A stretch of DNA of 64,000 bases from Thalassovita autumnalis (lineage in GTDB: Bacteria; Pseudomonadota; Alphaproteobacteria; Rhodobacterales; Rhodobacteraceae). Below the pieces are notes generated by a model. That model saw only the letters and a list, made by a program, of their open reading frames with translations, had not been told where the DNA came from and did not search any database. The DNA lies in contig NZ_CYSB01000047.1 in the NCBI RefSeq assembly GCF_001458255.1, positions 27,679 through 91,678 of the forward strand, given 5' to 3'. Below, piece by piece: positions 52,427-60,298 of the stretch. Within the stretch, counting starts at the first letter, position 1; every line of letters begins with the position of its first letter. Position numbers and translations under genes: made by a program.

Positions 52427-52870
52427 TCACTCGTCTCGTTGCAAGCATGAGGCCAAATCGGTGTTTTCTGATATTGCTCTGACCAGACAGTATTTGCCCA
52501 AACCTCTGGCCAAGAGAGCACCCCAATACCTGTCCCGTTCCTTCAGTGCTTCCTTACAGTCAAATTGCGTTCGCACTGAGCTGTGAATGAACTCAAATAA
52601 GAAATCGTCGCCGGCAAAGCGCTTGGAGAACTGAAGTAAAGATGCCGAGTACTCTGTGAGAAAGACCATTTGTCCACGCGTAGGCGGGACGGGTCCTACG
52701 CACTCTCTTTGATAAGACAAGTCAAAACCTAATGCGCGGCCCAACAATGCCGGATCAATTTCTGCGCCAGCTCTCAAAACATTAGGGCAGAATACCACTA
52801 CCCATAGGATGGAAAGACGAGCCAACCGCATCCTTTTGAACCACGTGTCACTTATTGCATTGTTGTACAT
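52427..52870 (-). CDS. Orphan secreted/membrane-anchored protein
   Basis: Not recognised. About 147 residues from ATG 52870 (AGAG six bases upstream). A hydrophobic segment LARLSILWVVVFCPNVLRAGA at about 16-35 is a signal peptide or anchor; the rest contains four cysteines, with YQRECVGPVPPTRGQMVFLTEYSASLLQFSKRF and a C-terminal DRYWGALLARGLGKYC block. The frame reaches 52993 but that part lies in the terminator-like repeat. G+C content is lower than that of neighbours, and repeat copies flank it, so it was probably acquired. Confidence 0.6.
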   Translation of the reverse strand: MYNNAISDTWFKRMRLARLSILWVVVFCPNVLRAGAEIDPALLGRALGFDLSYQRECVGPVPPTRGQMVFLTEYSASLLQFSKRFAGDDFLFEFIHSSVRTQFDCKEALKERDRYWGALLARGLGKYCLVRAISENTDLASCLQRDE

Positions 52871-52936
52871 CAATTCTCTTTGCGAGTTGCTACCATAGCA
52901 GACATTTGAGCAACGCGGAGCATTGGTCAAGAGAGC

Positions 52937-52980
52937 CCCAGCCCGCTTGTTGAAGCCCCTCCATTGGCTGGGTTTTTCAT
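52937..52980 (+). repeat. Terminator-like repeat copy 2
   Basis: CCCAGCC (52937-52943) pairs with GGCTGGG (52966-52972), then TTTTT and the bases CATGGGC as after the ilvD terminator. The interior TTGTTGAAGCCCCTCCATTGG resembles copy 3. No plus-strand gene ends here. Confidence 0.65.
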
Positions 52981-53037
52981 GGGCGACGTTCACCGATGGA
53001 CCCTCAATGTCCGCAAATCACGAGTAAAGCGGTGAAT

Positions 53038-53457
53038 CTATTCGTTTGAAGGCGAGCAAGACGTCGAAGCCTCCCAGCTGTTGCCCTTTCGTTTTTTTGT
53101 CTCTCTCCAAAGCACGGTCCCAGGCCGAAGCCCGTTGCGTGCACAAATTGCATCTGTTGCCAATACAGCTATCAGAAAATTAGCGTGCTCAGAGAGTGTC
53201 GGCGCGTCGATTGCAATGCTCAAGTCTCCCGTAATGTCAAACCCAACCACACTCCCGCCAAAGTCCTCACCAAGCAACTTTCCCGAAAAGTCAAAATCTT
53301 GCCCACCAGAGGAAAGAATGGGGAATACGATCTCGAAACCAGACATCACTTTTTTTACGTTTACACTTCCATCAGGCAACATTGGCACCCGAACCGTTTC
53401 TGCTTGTGCAGGTTGCGCCGAAACTAAGCAGGCGAAAAGAAGTGACTTGAGGCGCAT
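53038..53457 (-). CDS. Orphan small secreted protein, 139 residues
   Basis: Not recognised. Signal peptide MRLKSLLFACLVSAQPAQA before ETVRVP; mature protein of about 120 residues, beta-rich and glycine-containing (FDFSGKLLGEDFGGSVVGFDITGDLSI), then a cysteine-containing end (DAICARNGLRPGT and TSCSPSNE). Lower G+C than neighbours. No good ribosome site is seen before ATG 53457. Like the gene at 52427 it lies between two terminator-like repeats and both run on the minus strand. Confidence 0.6.
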   Translation of the reverse strand: MRLKSLLFACLVSAQPAQAETVRVPMLPDGSVNVKKVMSGFEIVFPILSSGGQDFDFSGKLLGEDFGGSVVGFDITGDLSIAIDAPTLSEHANFLIAVLATDAICARNGLRPGTVLWRETKKRKGNSWEASTSCSPSNE

Positions 53458-53653
53458 ATGGAGGAGCTCTGATTAACCACCGTAGGCGCGCATACTAGCT
53501 ATTGCTTCGAGCAATGATCAACCCGATGGGATCAAACGGTCGTTCGCTTTGAAGACATTTGCGTTGGGTGTAGAATTTGTAGGTATGGAGCGGACTTGCG
53601 GTGACGCAGCAAGCCAGCCATGTGATCCGATCCTGCCCAGCGAAGAATAAATC

Positions 53654-53698
53654 CGGCCCCAACCCGGTTGGTGAAGCCCCGCCATTGGCGGGGCTTTT
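53654..53698 (+). terminator. Terminator-like repeat copy 3
   Basis: AAGCCCCGCC (53674-53683) pairs perfectly with GGCGGGGCTT (53687-53696) over ATT, then TTTT. The left part AACCCGGTTGGTGAAGCCCC matches copy 2 at about four of five bases. It may now end the minus-strand export gene as well. Confidence 0.7.
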
Positions 53699-53752
53699 GC
53701 ATTCTGCCGTTGGGCCTCGCGCAGGATATCCTGAGTAGGCGGACGCTGCAGT

Positions 53753-54892
53753 TTATTCGGCCAGATTGTTCACCGCATTGGTAACGCCGACAACCGAACC
53801 AATGAGGCCCAGCACCGTCCGGGCGGAGGTCACAACCGTTTCGGTCCCCAGGACGGTGTCCTTCGGGTTGATCTCAAACTTGCGGGCGGCAAACAGACCA
53901 TCGGCCGAGGTCAGGTCAAAAGCAAAAACCACCTGTTCCTGCAACGGACCTTTGGCCGAATAGTCAGCCCCTTCGGGCGTTGGCACGGTGTCGTCCACCG
54001 GGTAGTCGCGCAACACCAGAACCGATTTCAAATCCGCACGGCTGTCTGACAGGCCACCGACGGTCGACAGGGCCTCCATCGCGGTCAGGCTTTCACGGGT
54101 GAAGGGCACAACCTCTTCACGGCCCGTGGCGCCAAGCGCGGTGAAGAAGCGATCATCTTCGGCAACCACAACCTTATCACCGCCCCGCAGGATGGTATTC
54201 AGGTTGGGATCCGCCATCAGCTGTTCGGCCCGGATTTCATAGACATGCCCGCCCCGCAGCAGGCGCACCAGCGGATTCTCAAGGCCGGGGCGGATGCCAC
54301 CGCCGGCGGCAATCAGGCTGAGGATCGAATAGTTGCGGCTGGGCAGAGGATAGCTGCCCGGGGCAGAAACGCCACCCACCAGATCGGCGGCATTTCCGGC
54401 ACCCTGCTGTACCGCCAACTGCACTTGCGCTTCGGGGGCCACTTCGGTCATGGCTTCCTGAATCTTGGCACGGGCGGCGGGCTGGGTCAGATTGCGGATT
54501 TCCACTTCACCCACATAGGGCATGAAAATCATCCCGGTGGCAGACACCACCATGGGGGGCAGAGAGGCCTGTTTTGACACACCGTTGGACAGCAGCGAGT
54601 TGTCCTGGTTGTCCCAGACCACGACGGAAACAACATCGCCGGTGCGGATCAACTGGCTTTGCGGGCCACGGGGGTTGGCCAGCCATTTGTATTCACCTTT
54701 CCAACCGGTCACCGGCCAGGCGGTCAATTCAGCCACGTTATCACGGGTGACAGAAACCACCTGATAGCTGGGCGCGTCGCTGTTTTGCTCACTCAGGATT
54801 TCACTGCTGAGGGCAGATCCACGCGGGACCGAACAAGCGGTCAGAGCCAGAACAGAAAGGCCAGCTGCTGCCCATGTCATCATCTTGCGCAC
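53753..54892 (-). CDS. Capsule/exopolysaccharide export outer-membrane lipoprotein (Wza/KpsD type)
   Basis: 379 residues from GTG 54892, which has GGGGAAGAA close upstream (the frame reaches 54955). Lipoprotein signal with lipobox LTAC at about residue 20. The poly-export domain starts at LIRTGDVVSVVVWDN and IFMPYVGEVEIRNLTQPAARAKI; two or more SLBB-like repeats follow (GGVSAPGSYPLPSRNYSILSLIAAGGGI and LRGGDKVVVAEDDRFFTALGATGR). It would form the outer-membrane channel for a capsule-type polymer. It follows KDO synthesis genes in the same direction. Confidence 0.88.
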   Translation of the reverse strand: MRKMMTWAAAGLSVLALTACSVPRGSALSSEILSEQNSDAPSYQVVSVTRDNVAELTAWPVTGWKGEYKWLANPRGPQSQLIRTGDVVSVVVWDNQDNSLLSNGVSKQASLPPMVVSATGMIFMPYVGEVEIRNLTQPAARAKIQEAMTEVAPEAQVQLAVQQGAGNAADLVGGVSAPGSYPLPSRNYSILSLIAAGGGIRPGLENPLVRLLRGGHVYEIRAEQLMADPNLNTILRGGDKVVVAEDDRFFTALGATGREEVVPFTRESLTAMEALSTVGGLSDSRADLKSVLVLRDYPVDDTVPTPEGADYSAKGPLQEQVVFAFDLTSADGLFAARKFEINPKDTVLGTETVVTSARTVLGLIGSVVGVTNAVNNLAE

Positions 54893-55032
54893 GGTGATTC
54901 TTCCCCCGGGGTCTGTCGTTGCGACAAGTTCTAGCGCCTTGTCTGTCCTCTGCACAGCCTGCAGTCACCTAGGGTCACAATCGAACATTAAGCGTGGCCA
55001 GAACGCCACCCCTTCAAAGGGTGGGCTCAGGG

Positions 55033-56022
55033 CTATTTTTCGTAATGTGCGCTGGTGTTTTGATGCCAGCGCCAGGCGTCGCGGATCATATCAGCCAAGT
55101 TGGAGCGCTGCGGTTGCCAGCCCAGCTCTTCGATCGCGCGGCTGGAGCCGGAGACCAGCTTGGTGCAATCGCCGGCGCGGCGGTCGCCCTCAACATGAGG
55201 AACCTCTTTGTTGGTGACGGCTTTGGAATGCTCAATCACCTCACGCACGGAAAACCCGGATCCGGTGCCCAGGTTGAAGACCCGATTGCCCTTGCCGTCC
55301 TGCAGCCATTTCAGCCCCAGCACATGGGCCTCGACCAGATCCATGACATGCACGTAGTCGCGGATGCAGGTGCCATCGGGGGTGTCATAATCGGTGCCAA
55401 AGACCGTCAGCGCGGCGCGTTTGCCTTCAATCGCGTCCAACATCAGCGGGATCAGATGGGTTTCTGGCTGGTGGAATTCGCCCACCTCAGCCTCTGGATC
55501 TGCACCGGCGACGTTGAAGTAGCGGAAGATCACATGGTTCAGACCGTCGCTGTCAGCAAAGTCGCGCAGCATTTCCTCAATCGCCAGTTTTGATCCGCCA
55601 TAGGCGTTGATCGGCATCTGTGGCGTGTCTTCATTCAGCACCACATTGTCCTGATCGCCATAGGTGGCACAGGTTGAGGAGAAGACGAAGTTTTTGCAGT
55701 CCGCGGCCAGGGCGGCCTCAATCAGGTTCAGCGCGCCGTTGACGTTTTCACGCCAGTAGCGGCCCGGCTGCTGCATCGACTCCCCCACCTGGCTGAGCGC
55801 GGCGAAATGCATCACGGCCACCGGCTGATATTTGGCAAAGACCTCATCCAGTTTGCTGCGGTCCAGCAGGTCGCCCTGTTCCAACGGGCCGAATTTGACC
55901 GCCTCGGCCCAACCGGTCGAACAATTGTCAAAGGTCACCGGGGTGAAGCCATTGGCCTTCAGCACTTTGCACGCGTGCGAGCCGATGTAGCCTGCGCCAC
56001 CGGTCACCAGAACATGGGTCAT
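55033..56022 (-). CDS. galE: UDP-glucose 4-epimerase
   Basis: 329-residue short-chain dehydrogenase fold enzyme that interconverts UDP-glucose and UDP-galactose. NAD motif TGGAGYIGSHACK at the N terminus, then SSTCATYGD (catalytic Thr/Ser) and YGGSKLAIEEML (catalytic Tyr-x3-Lys). Supplies UDP-galactose to polysaccharide synthesis. It begins immediately after the LacX-like epimerase stop, in the same operon as kdsDBA. Confidence 0.94.
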   Translation of the reverse strand: MTHVLVTGGAGYIGSHACKVLKANGFTPVTFDNCSTGWAEAVKFGPLEQGDLLDRSKLDEVFAKYQPVAVMHFAALSQVGESMQQPGRYWRENVNGALNLIEAALAADCKNFVFSSTCATYGDQDNVVLNEDTPQMPINAYGGSKLAIEEMLRDFADSDGLNHVIFRYFNVAGADPEAEVGEFHQPETHLIPLMLDAIEGKRAALTVFGTDYDTPDGTCIRDYVHVMDLVEAHVLGLKWLQDGKGNRVFNLGTGSGFSVREVIEHSKAVTNKEVPHVEGDRRAGDCTKLVSGSSRAIEELGWQPQRSNLADMIRDAWRWHQNTSAHYEK

Positions 56023-56904
56023 TTAACGGGCTCCGTCATTTTCGATATCAACGGTGAAAGCAAAGCTTTGGCTTTGACCGGCGGGCAGCAGCACCCCATG
56101 CGGGCGATCTGTCAGCTGCGGGCCGCTGGTGCTGGTGGCGGCGGTGCCGTGCCAGGGTTCCAGGCAGATGTAAGGCGCCCCCGGCTTCTGCCAGAGCGCC
56201 AGATTGGGAAGGCCATCCCAGGTGAAACGTAGCTTGGGGCCGCTACCTGATTGCAGCGTCAGCCCGGTGCCCGCCCCGGTGGGGAAGATCATGGCGTCGG
56301 CCTCAAACAGCCCGGCCACCAGCGTCAGTTCCCCGGCCACAAACGGGGAGGGCAGGGGGGTATCCACCAGCAGGCCATCACTGTTCAGACGGTAGAGCGA
56401 CGGTTCTGCGCCATTGTCCAAAACGACCTGATGCGCCCCGCTGCTGCCGGGCAGCGGCCAGCGAAACGCCGGATGGAAGCCAAAGCCAAAAGGCATGTCA
56501 CTGTCGCTGCGGTTTTCGACCTCAGCCGTCACGGTCAGGGCGTGACCGGCCAGTTGATGCGTCAGGCGCAGCGCAAAGGCAAAGGGGTAGATGGCGCGAG
56601 TTTCATCACTGTCGGTCAGCTGATGTGTGCAAGCCGTGTCACTTGCCTCAACCAAGGTGAACTGCGATTTGCGGGCAAAGCCATGTTTGGCCATGGTCGC
56701 GGTGAAATCCCCCACCGCAATCTGATCCTGCGGTGCCGCACCAACGATGGGAAACAGCAGCGGTGAACGCCCAGTCCACCAATCTGCATCGCCATTCCAC
56801 AGCCAATCCCGGCCATTACTGTCGCGCAGATATTGGGTTTCCGCACCAAGGGGGCTGACCCCGACGGACAGGTGTTCATTGCCAATCCGGGTCAGCGCCG
56901 CCAT
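56023..56904 (-). CDS. Aldose 1-epimerase family protein (LacX-like)
   Basis: 293 residues, galactose mutarotase-like fold: N-terminal HLSVGVSPLGAETQYLRDSNG, DWWTGRSPLLFPIVG and FGFHPAFRWPLP with a conserved histidine. Members of this LacX/YeaD branch bind sugars in an epimerase fold, with unclear natural substrates. Placement directly between kdsA and galE suggests that it interconverts anomers of a capsule sugar. Three-base gap from kdsA. Confidence 0.85.
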   Translation of the reverse strand: MAALTRIGNEHLSVGVSPLGAETQYLRDSNGRDWLWNGDADWWTGRSPLLFPIVGAAPQDQIAVGDFTATMAKHGFARKSQFTLVEASDTACTHQLTDSDETRAIYPFAFALRLTHQLAGHALTVTAEVENRSDSDMPFGFGFHPAFRWPLPGSSGAHQVVLDNGAEPSLYRLNSDGLLVDTPLPSPFVAGELTLVAGLFEADAMIFPTGAGTGLTLQSGSGPKLRFTWDGLPNLALWQKPGAPYICLEPWHGTAATSTSGPQLTDRPHGVLLPAGQSQSFAFTVDIENDGAR

Positions 56905-56907
56905 CGA

Positions 56908-57744
56908 TTAGATCCCTTTTGCCAGGGCGTCGAAATCGCGCAGGCGTTTGATCAGGTCACCCATCTGATCCACCGGGATCATGTTCGGCCCGTCGCTGGG
57001 CGCGGTGTCGGGATCCTGATGGGTTTCAATGAACAGGGCCGAGACACCAACCGCACAGGCGGCCGTAGCCAGAACCGGTGCAAATTCACGCTGCCCGCCT
57101 GAGGTGGTGCCTTGACCACCCGGCTGCTGCACCGAATGGGTGGCGTCAAACACGGTGGGATAGCCGGTGGCCGCCATGGTCGGCAGGCCGCGGAAATCGC
57201 TGACCAGCGTGTTGTAGCCAAAGGAGGTGCCACGGTCACACAGCATGATCCGTTCATTCCCGGTCGAGGCGATCTTCTCCGCTACATTGCCCATGTCCCA
57301 AGGCGCCAGGAACTGGCCCTTTTTCACATTGATCGCCGCACCGGTTTTACCCGCCGCCAACAACAGATCGGTCTGACGACACAGGAAGGCGGGGATTTGC
57401 AGGATGTCACAGACCTCTGCCGCAGGGGCACAATGGGCCGCCTCATGTACATCGGTCAGCACGGGAACGCCAAATTCCTCTTTGATCTGGCCGAGGATTT
57501 TCAAACCCTCTTCCATACCCAGACCCCGCTGTGTCGAAATCGACGAACGGTTGGCCTTGTCATAGCTGGCCTTGAAGATGAACTGAGTGCCGGTCGGCGC
57601 GCAGGCCTCGGCGATTTTTTCCGCCATCATGCGGGCGTGATCCAGGCTTTCCAGTTGGCAGGGGCCAGTGATGAAAGCGATCGGGTTGGCCCCACCGATC
57701 GCAATATCGCCAACGGTCACGGTTTTGGTTTTGGTCACATCCAT
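56908..57744 (-). CDS. kdsA: 3-deoxy-8-phosphooctulonate synthase
   Basis: 278 residues. Condenses arabinose-5-phosphate and PEP to KDO-8-phosphate. Conserved blocks: [59 protein letters not shown] and [18 protein letters not shown]. Sits between kdsB and the LacX-like gene with three-base gaps. As KDO is also needed for lipid A, this may be a second, capsule-dedicated copy. Confidence 0.96.
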   Translation of the reverse strand: MDVTKTKTVTVGDIAIGGANPIAFITGPCQLESLDHARMMAEKIAEACAPTGTQFIFKASYDKANRSSISTQRGLGMEEGLKILGQIKEEFGVPVLTDVHEAAHCAPAAEVCDILQIPAFLCRQTDLLLAAGKTGAAINVKKGQFLAPWDMGNVAEKIASTGNERIMLCDRGTSFGYNTLVSDFRGLPTMAATGYPTVFDATHSVQQPGGQGTTSGGQREFAPVLATAACAVGVSALFIETHQDPDTAPSDGPNMIPVDQMGDLIKRLRDFDALAKGI

Positions 57745-57747
57745 GGC

Positions 57748-58539
57748 TTACAGATCCTTCAGCACAGAATTGATACGGTCCACGTCTTCGGGGTTGTTCA
57801 ACTCCCAGAACACCCGGCCTTTGCCTTCCACTTCGACACAGCGCACCTTGGTGTCATTCACCAGGAAACGCAGCTGTTCAAGGCCTTCCAGCACCTCCAG
57901 CTGGCTCACCCCCCAGGAGGTATAGGCGGCCAGCGCATCGGGCCGGTAGGCATAGCAGCCGACGTGGTGATAAACGGGAATGTCGCTCTCGGGCACTTTT
58001 TCGGGGTCGATATAGGGCAGCACTTCCTTAGAGAAGTAGAGCGCATGGCCCTTGGCGTTGAATACCGCCGTGGTGCCGCCCACACGACCGGCTTTGCGGT
58101 CCTCAACAAAATGGCCGTAGGTCAGTGGATCGCACTGCAGCACCGGGGTGGCCACCTGCGCCTCGGCATCGTCCTTCATCGCGGCGATCAGGTCTTCGAC
58201 AAACCATTCCGGCGTCAAAGGCGCATCGCCTTGCAGGTTCACGATCAGATCGGCCTCAACCTGACCATTGCGCAGCGCCTCGGCACAGCGCGCGGTGCCA
58301 TTTTCGGCCTCGGGGCTGGTCATGATGACAGAGGCGCCAAAATCCTTTGCGTGATCGGCAATGCGGTCATCATCGGTGACCACATGTACTTCGGCCACGC
58401 CGTTCACACGCTGCGCCGCCTCCCAGCTGAGGCGGATCAGCGATTTCTTTTCGCCTGAGGGCAGGGTCAGCTCGGCCAGCGGTTTGCCCGGATAGCGGGT
58501 TGAGGCATAGCGCGCCGGGATCAGAATAACGGTCTTCAT
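57748..58539 (-). CDS. kdsB: 3-deoxy-manno-octulosonate cytidylyltransferase
   Basis: 263 residues. Activates KDO as CMP-KDO. Nucleotidyltransferase N terminus ILIPARYASTRYPGKPLAEL, DDDRIADHA, TSPEAENGTAR and VNLQGDAPL are typical. The same enzyme is named KpsU in capsule clusters. Follows kdsD by 26 bases. Confidence 0.95.
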   Translation of the reverse strand: MKTVILIPARYASTRYPGKPLAELTLPSGEKKSLIRLSWEAAQRVNGVAEVHVVTDDDRIADHAKDFGASVIMTSPEAENGTARCAEALRNGQVEADLIVNLQGDAPLTPEWFVEDLIAAMKDDAEAQVATPVLQCDPLTYGHFVEDRKAGRVGGTTAVFNAKGHALYFSKEVLPYIDPEKVPESDIPVYHHVGCYAYRPDALAAYTSWGVSQLEVLEGLEQLRFLVNDTKVRCVEVEGKGRVFWELNNPEDVDRINSVLKDL

Positions 58540-58565
58540 CTCAGATACTCCTTCCGCCCTTCGGG

Positions 58566-59543
58566 TCAGGCCACACCGGCCCGCAGCAGGTCATGCAAAT
58601 GCAGAATGCCCACCGGGCGGTTGTCACCATCCACCGCAAACAGCGTGGTGATCTTACGTTCATTCATCAGCGCCAAAGCCTGTGCCGCCAGCAGATCGGG
58701 GGCCACGGTGATCGGTGACAGGGTCGCGACCTCACCCGCCTTGGCGGCCATCAGGTTTGACATGTTGCGGCGCAGGTCCCCGTCTGAGACCACACCGATC
58801 AGCGCCTCACCCTCAGTCACACCGGTGGTGCCAAACCCTTTGGAGGTCATCTCGATCAGCACATCTTCCATCGGGGTGTCTTTGCTGACCAGCGGCAGCT
58901 CCTCAACCCCGTGCATCAGCTGCGCCACGGTCGACAGTTGCGCGCCCAGCTTGCCGCCGGGGTGGAAGGTGGCAAAGTTTTCCGCCTTGAAATCCCGCTC
59001 TTCCATCAGCGCCACGGCCAGCGCATCCCCAAGCGCCAAAGTCAGCGTGGTGGAGGTGGTGGGCGCCATGCCCATCGGGCAGGCCTCAGGCGCAGGTGGT
59101 AGCAGTAGTTGATAATCCGCGGCCCCCATCAGCGTTGAACCGCCGCGTGAGGAAATCCCGATCAGAGGGATCGAAAAGCGGCGGGTATGGGCCAGCACAT
59201 CCGACAACTCACGTGTTTCGCCTGAGTTGGAGATCAGAATCACGATGTCATCCTGGGTGATCATGCCCAGATCGCCGTGGCTCGCCTCAGAGGCATGTAC
59301 GAAATAGCTGGGCGTCCCGGTCGAGGCCAGGGTGGCCGCGATCTTGTTGCCGATATGGCCCGATTTGCCGATGCCCGAGATGATCACCCGACCTTTGCTT
59401 TCAAGGCCAAGGATCAGCTGCACCACGGGTTCAAAATCAGCCGGCAGATGCTCAGACAACAGACGCAGCGCGTCGGCTTCGATGTCCAGCACGCGACGCG
59501 CGGCGCTGACCACTTGAGACGGGGAAGAAGCTTGGTTTTCCAT
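58566..59543 (-). CDS. kdsD: Arabinose-5-phosphate isomerase
   Basis: 325 residues: SIS domain (about 30-185, SGIGKSGHIGNKIAATLASTG, SNSGETREL) plus two CBS domains (about 205-325, LPLVSKDTPMEDVLIEMTSKGFG and ITTLFAVDGDNRPVGILHLHDLLRAG). Converts ribulose-5-phosphate to arabinose-5-phosphate for kdsA; KpsF is the capsule-linked name. First gene of the six-gene minus-strand polysaccharide operon. Confidence 0.94.
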   Translation of the reverse strand: MENQASSPSQVVSAARRVLDIEADALRLLSEHLPADFEPVVQLILGLESKGRVIISGIGKSGHIGNKIAATLASTGTPSYFVHASEASHGDLGMITQDDIVILISNSGETRELSDVLAHTRRFSIPLIGISSRGGSTLMGAADYQLLLPPAPEACPMGMAPTTSTTLTLALGDALAVALMEERDFKAENFATFHPGGKLGAQLSTVAQLMHGVEELPLVSKDTPMEDVLIEMTSKGFGTTGVTEGEALIGVVSDGDLRRNMSNLMAAKAGEVATLSPITVAPDLLAAQALALMNERKITTLFAVDGDNRPVGILHLHDLLRAGVA

Positions 59544-59653
59544 GTGCTTTCCAATGTCACAAGCCTAAGGGCCGATCAATGGCTAATGGCCAATCAGGGC
59601 GCTGTCGGCGGTGTGGTACCGACGGGACCACGCCCCAGTGGTCTGAAACACAA

Positions 59654-59686
59654 ACGAAAAACCCCGCGCCTGGGGAGGGCGCGGGG
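59654..59686 (-). terminator. Terminator of the cysteine-containing secreted protein gene
   Basis: CCCCGCGCC (59662-59670) pairs with GGCGCGGGG (59678-59686) over a 7-base loop; the minus strand continues with five to six Ts (59661-59656). It is about 30 bases past the stop at 59715. Confidence 0.85.
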
Positions 59687-59714
59687 CAGGGCGGGGGATG
59701 TGGCTATTGAAATC

Positions 59715-60116
59715 TTAGCCACGGCCACCAGTGGGGTCACGGGTTTCGGGGCCAACGCTGCGGCCAGCTTCGCGGCCCTGATCGCGGGTCGGCTCACGCT
59801 CGGCACGGTCGTCGTCATCATTGCCCTGCGGACGCGGGGTCTGCTGCGGGATCAGGCGGGCTTTGAACTTGCCGTTGCCACGATCAAAGATCTTGATCTG
59901 AGTGCCGGGCATCGGCACGGCGGTGGCGTGCAGTTCATCACAGGCGTCCATACCTGCTTCCGAGCAGCTTTCGGGGTGGTTGGTCTGGTTACAGGCCGAA
60001 ATCACGTGGTTGTAGCATTCGCCCAGCGAGGCACCGGCGTTGCCAGCATGAACAGCAGGAGCGGCCGAAAGGGTCAGAACGGTGGCGAAAGCGGTGAAAG
60101 CAAAAGTACGGGTCAT
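59715..60116 (-). CDS. Small secreted cysteine-containing protein, 133 residues
   Basis: Function not known. Signal peptide MTRTFAFTAFATVLTLSAAPAVHA before GNAGASLGECYNH; the mature N half has four spaced cysteines (GECYNHVISACNQTNHPESCSEAGMDACDE), probably two disulfides. The C half is disordered-looking, rich in D, E, R and G, and ends in PETRDPTGGRG. The hexapeptide TRDPTG also begins the mature part of the subtilase encoded upstream. A promoter-like motif at 60176-60203 is shared with the 58-residue secreted protein gene. Confidence 0.78.
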   Translation of the reverse strand: MTRTFAFTAFATVLTLSAAPAVHAGNAGASLGECYNHVISACNQTNHPESCSEAGMDACDELHATAVPMPGTQIKIFDRGNGKFKARLIPQQTPRPQGNDDDDRAEREPTRDQGREAGRSVGPETRDPTGGRG

Positions 60117-60175
60117 TTTGAAGTTCCTTTGGTTGGGTTAATGTCGTGACGCTCATTTGCGCCTTACATTCGTGG

Positions 60176-60203
60176 GTCGTGTGGCCCGGCCAAAAGGTTC
60201 AAA
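60176..60203 (-). promoter_or_regulatory. ECF-type promoter motif before the cysteine-containing protein gene
   Basis: Minus strand: TTTGAACC (60203-60196), 16-base spacer, CGAC (60179-60176), 60 bases before ATG 60116. Same blocks, spacing and leader length as at 50253-50280, with the following YYACGRA also shared. Confidence 0.55.
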
Positions 60204-60298
60204 AGATTTCAAAGTTTTTTGCGATTTTCGTGTAAGTCGATGTTTTGTCAGCATTTTTATTTGCTCTTATTTTTGAACGGCACGCCAATGCCAGCAGA

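Noticed and set aside
52427..52993. Long start (52993) for the orphan protein after ilvD
   Set aside because: The extra 41 codons are encoded by the terminator-like repeat copy 2.
52351..53698. CRISPR array
   Set aside because: Only three degenerate copies about 600-700 bases apart with genes between them; no regular repeat-spacer pattern or cas genes anywhere in the window.
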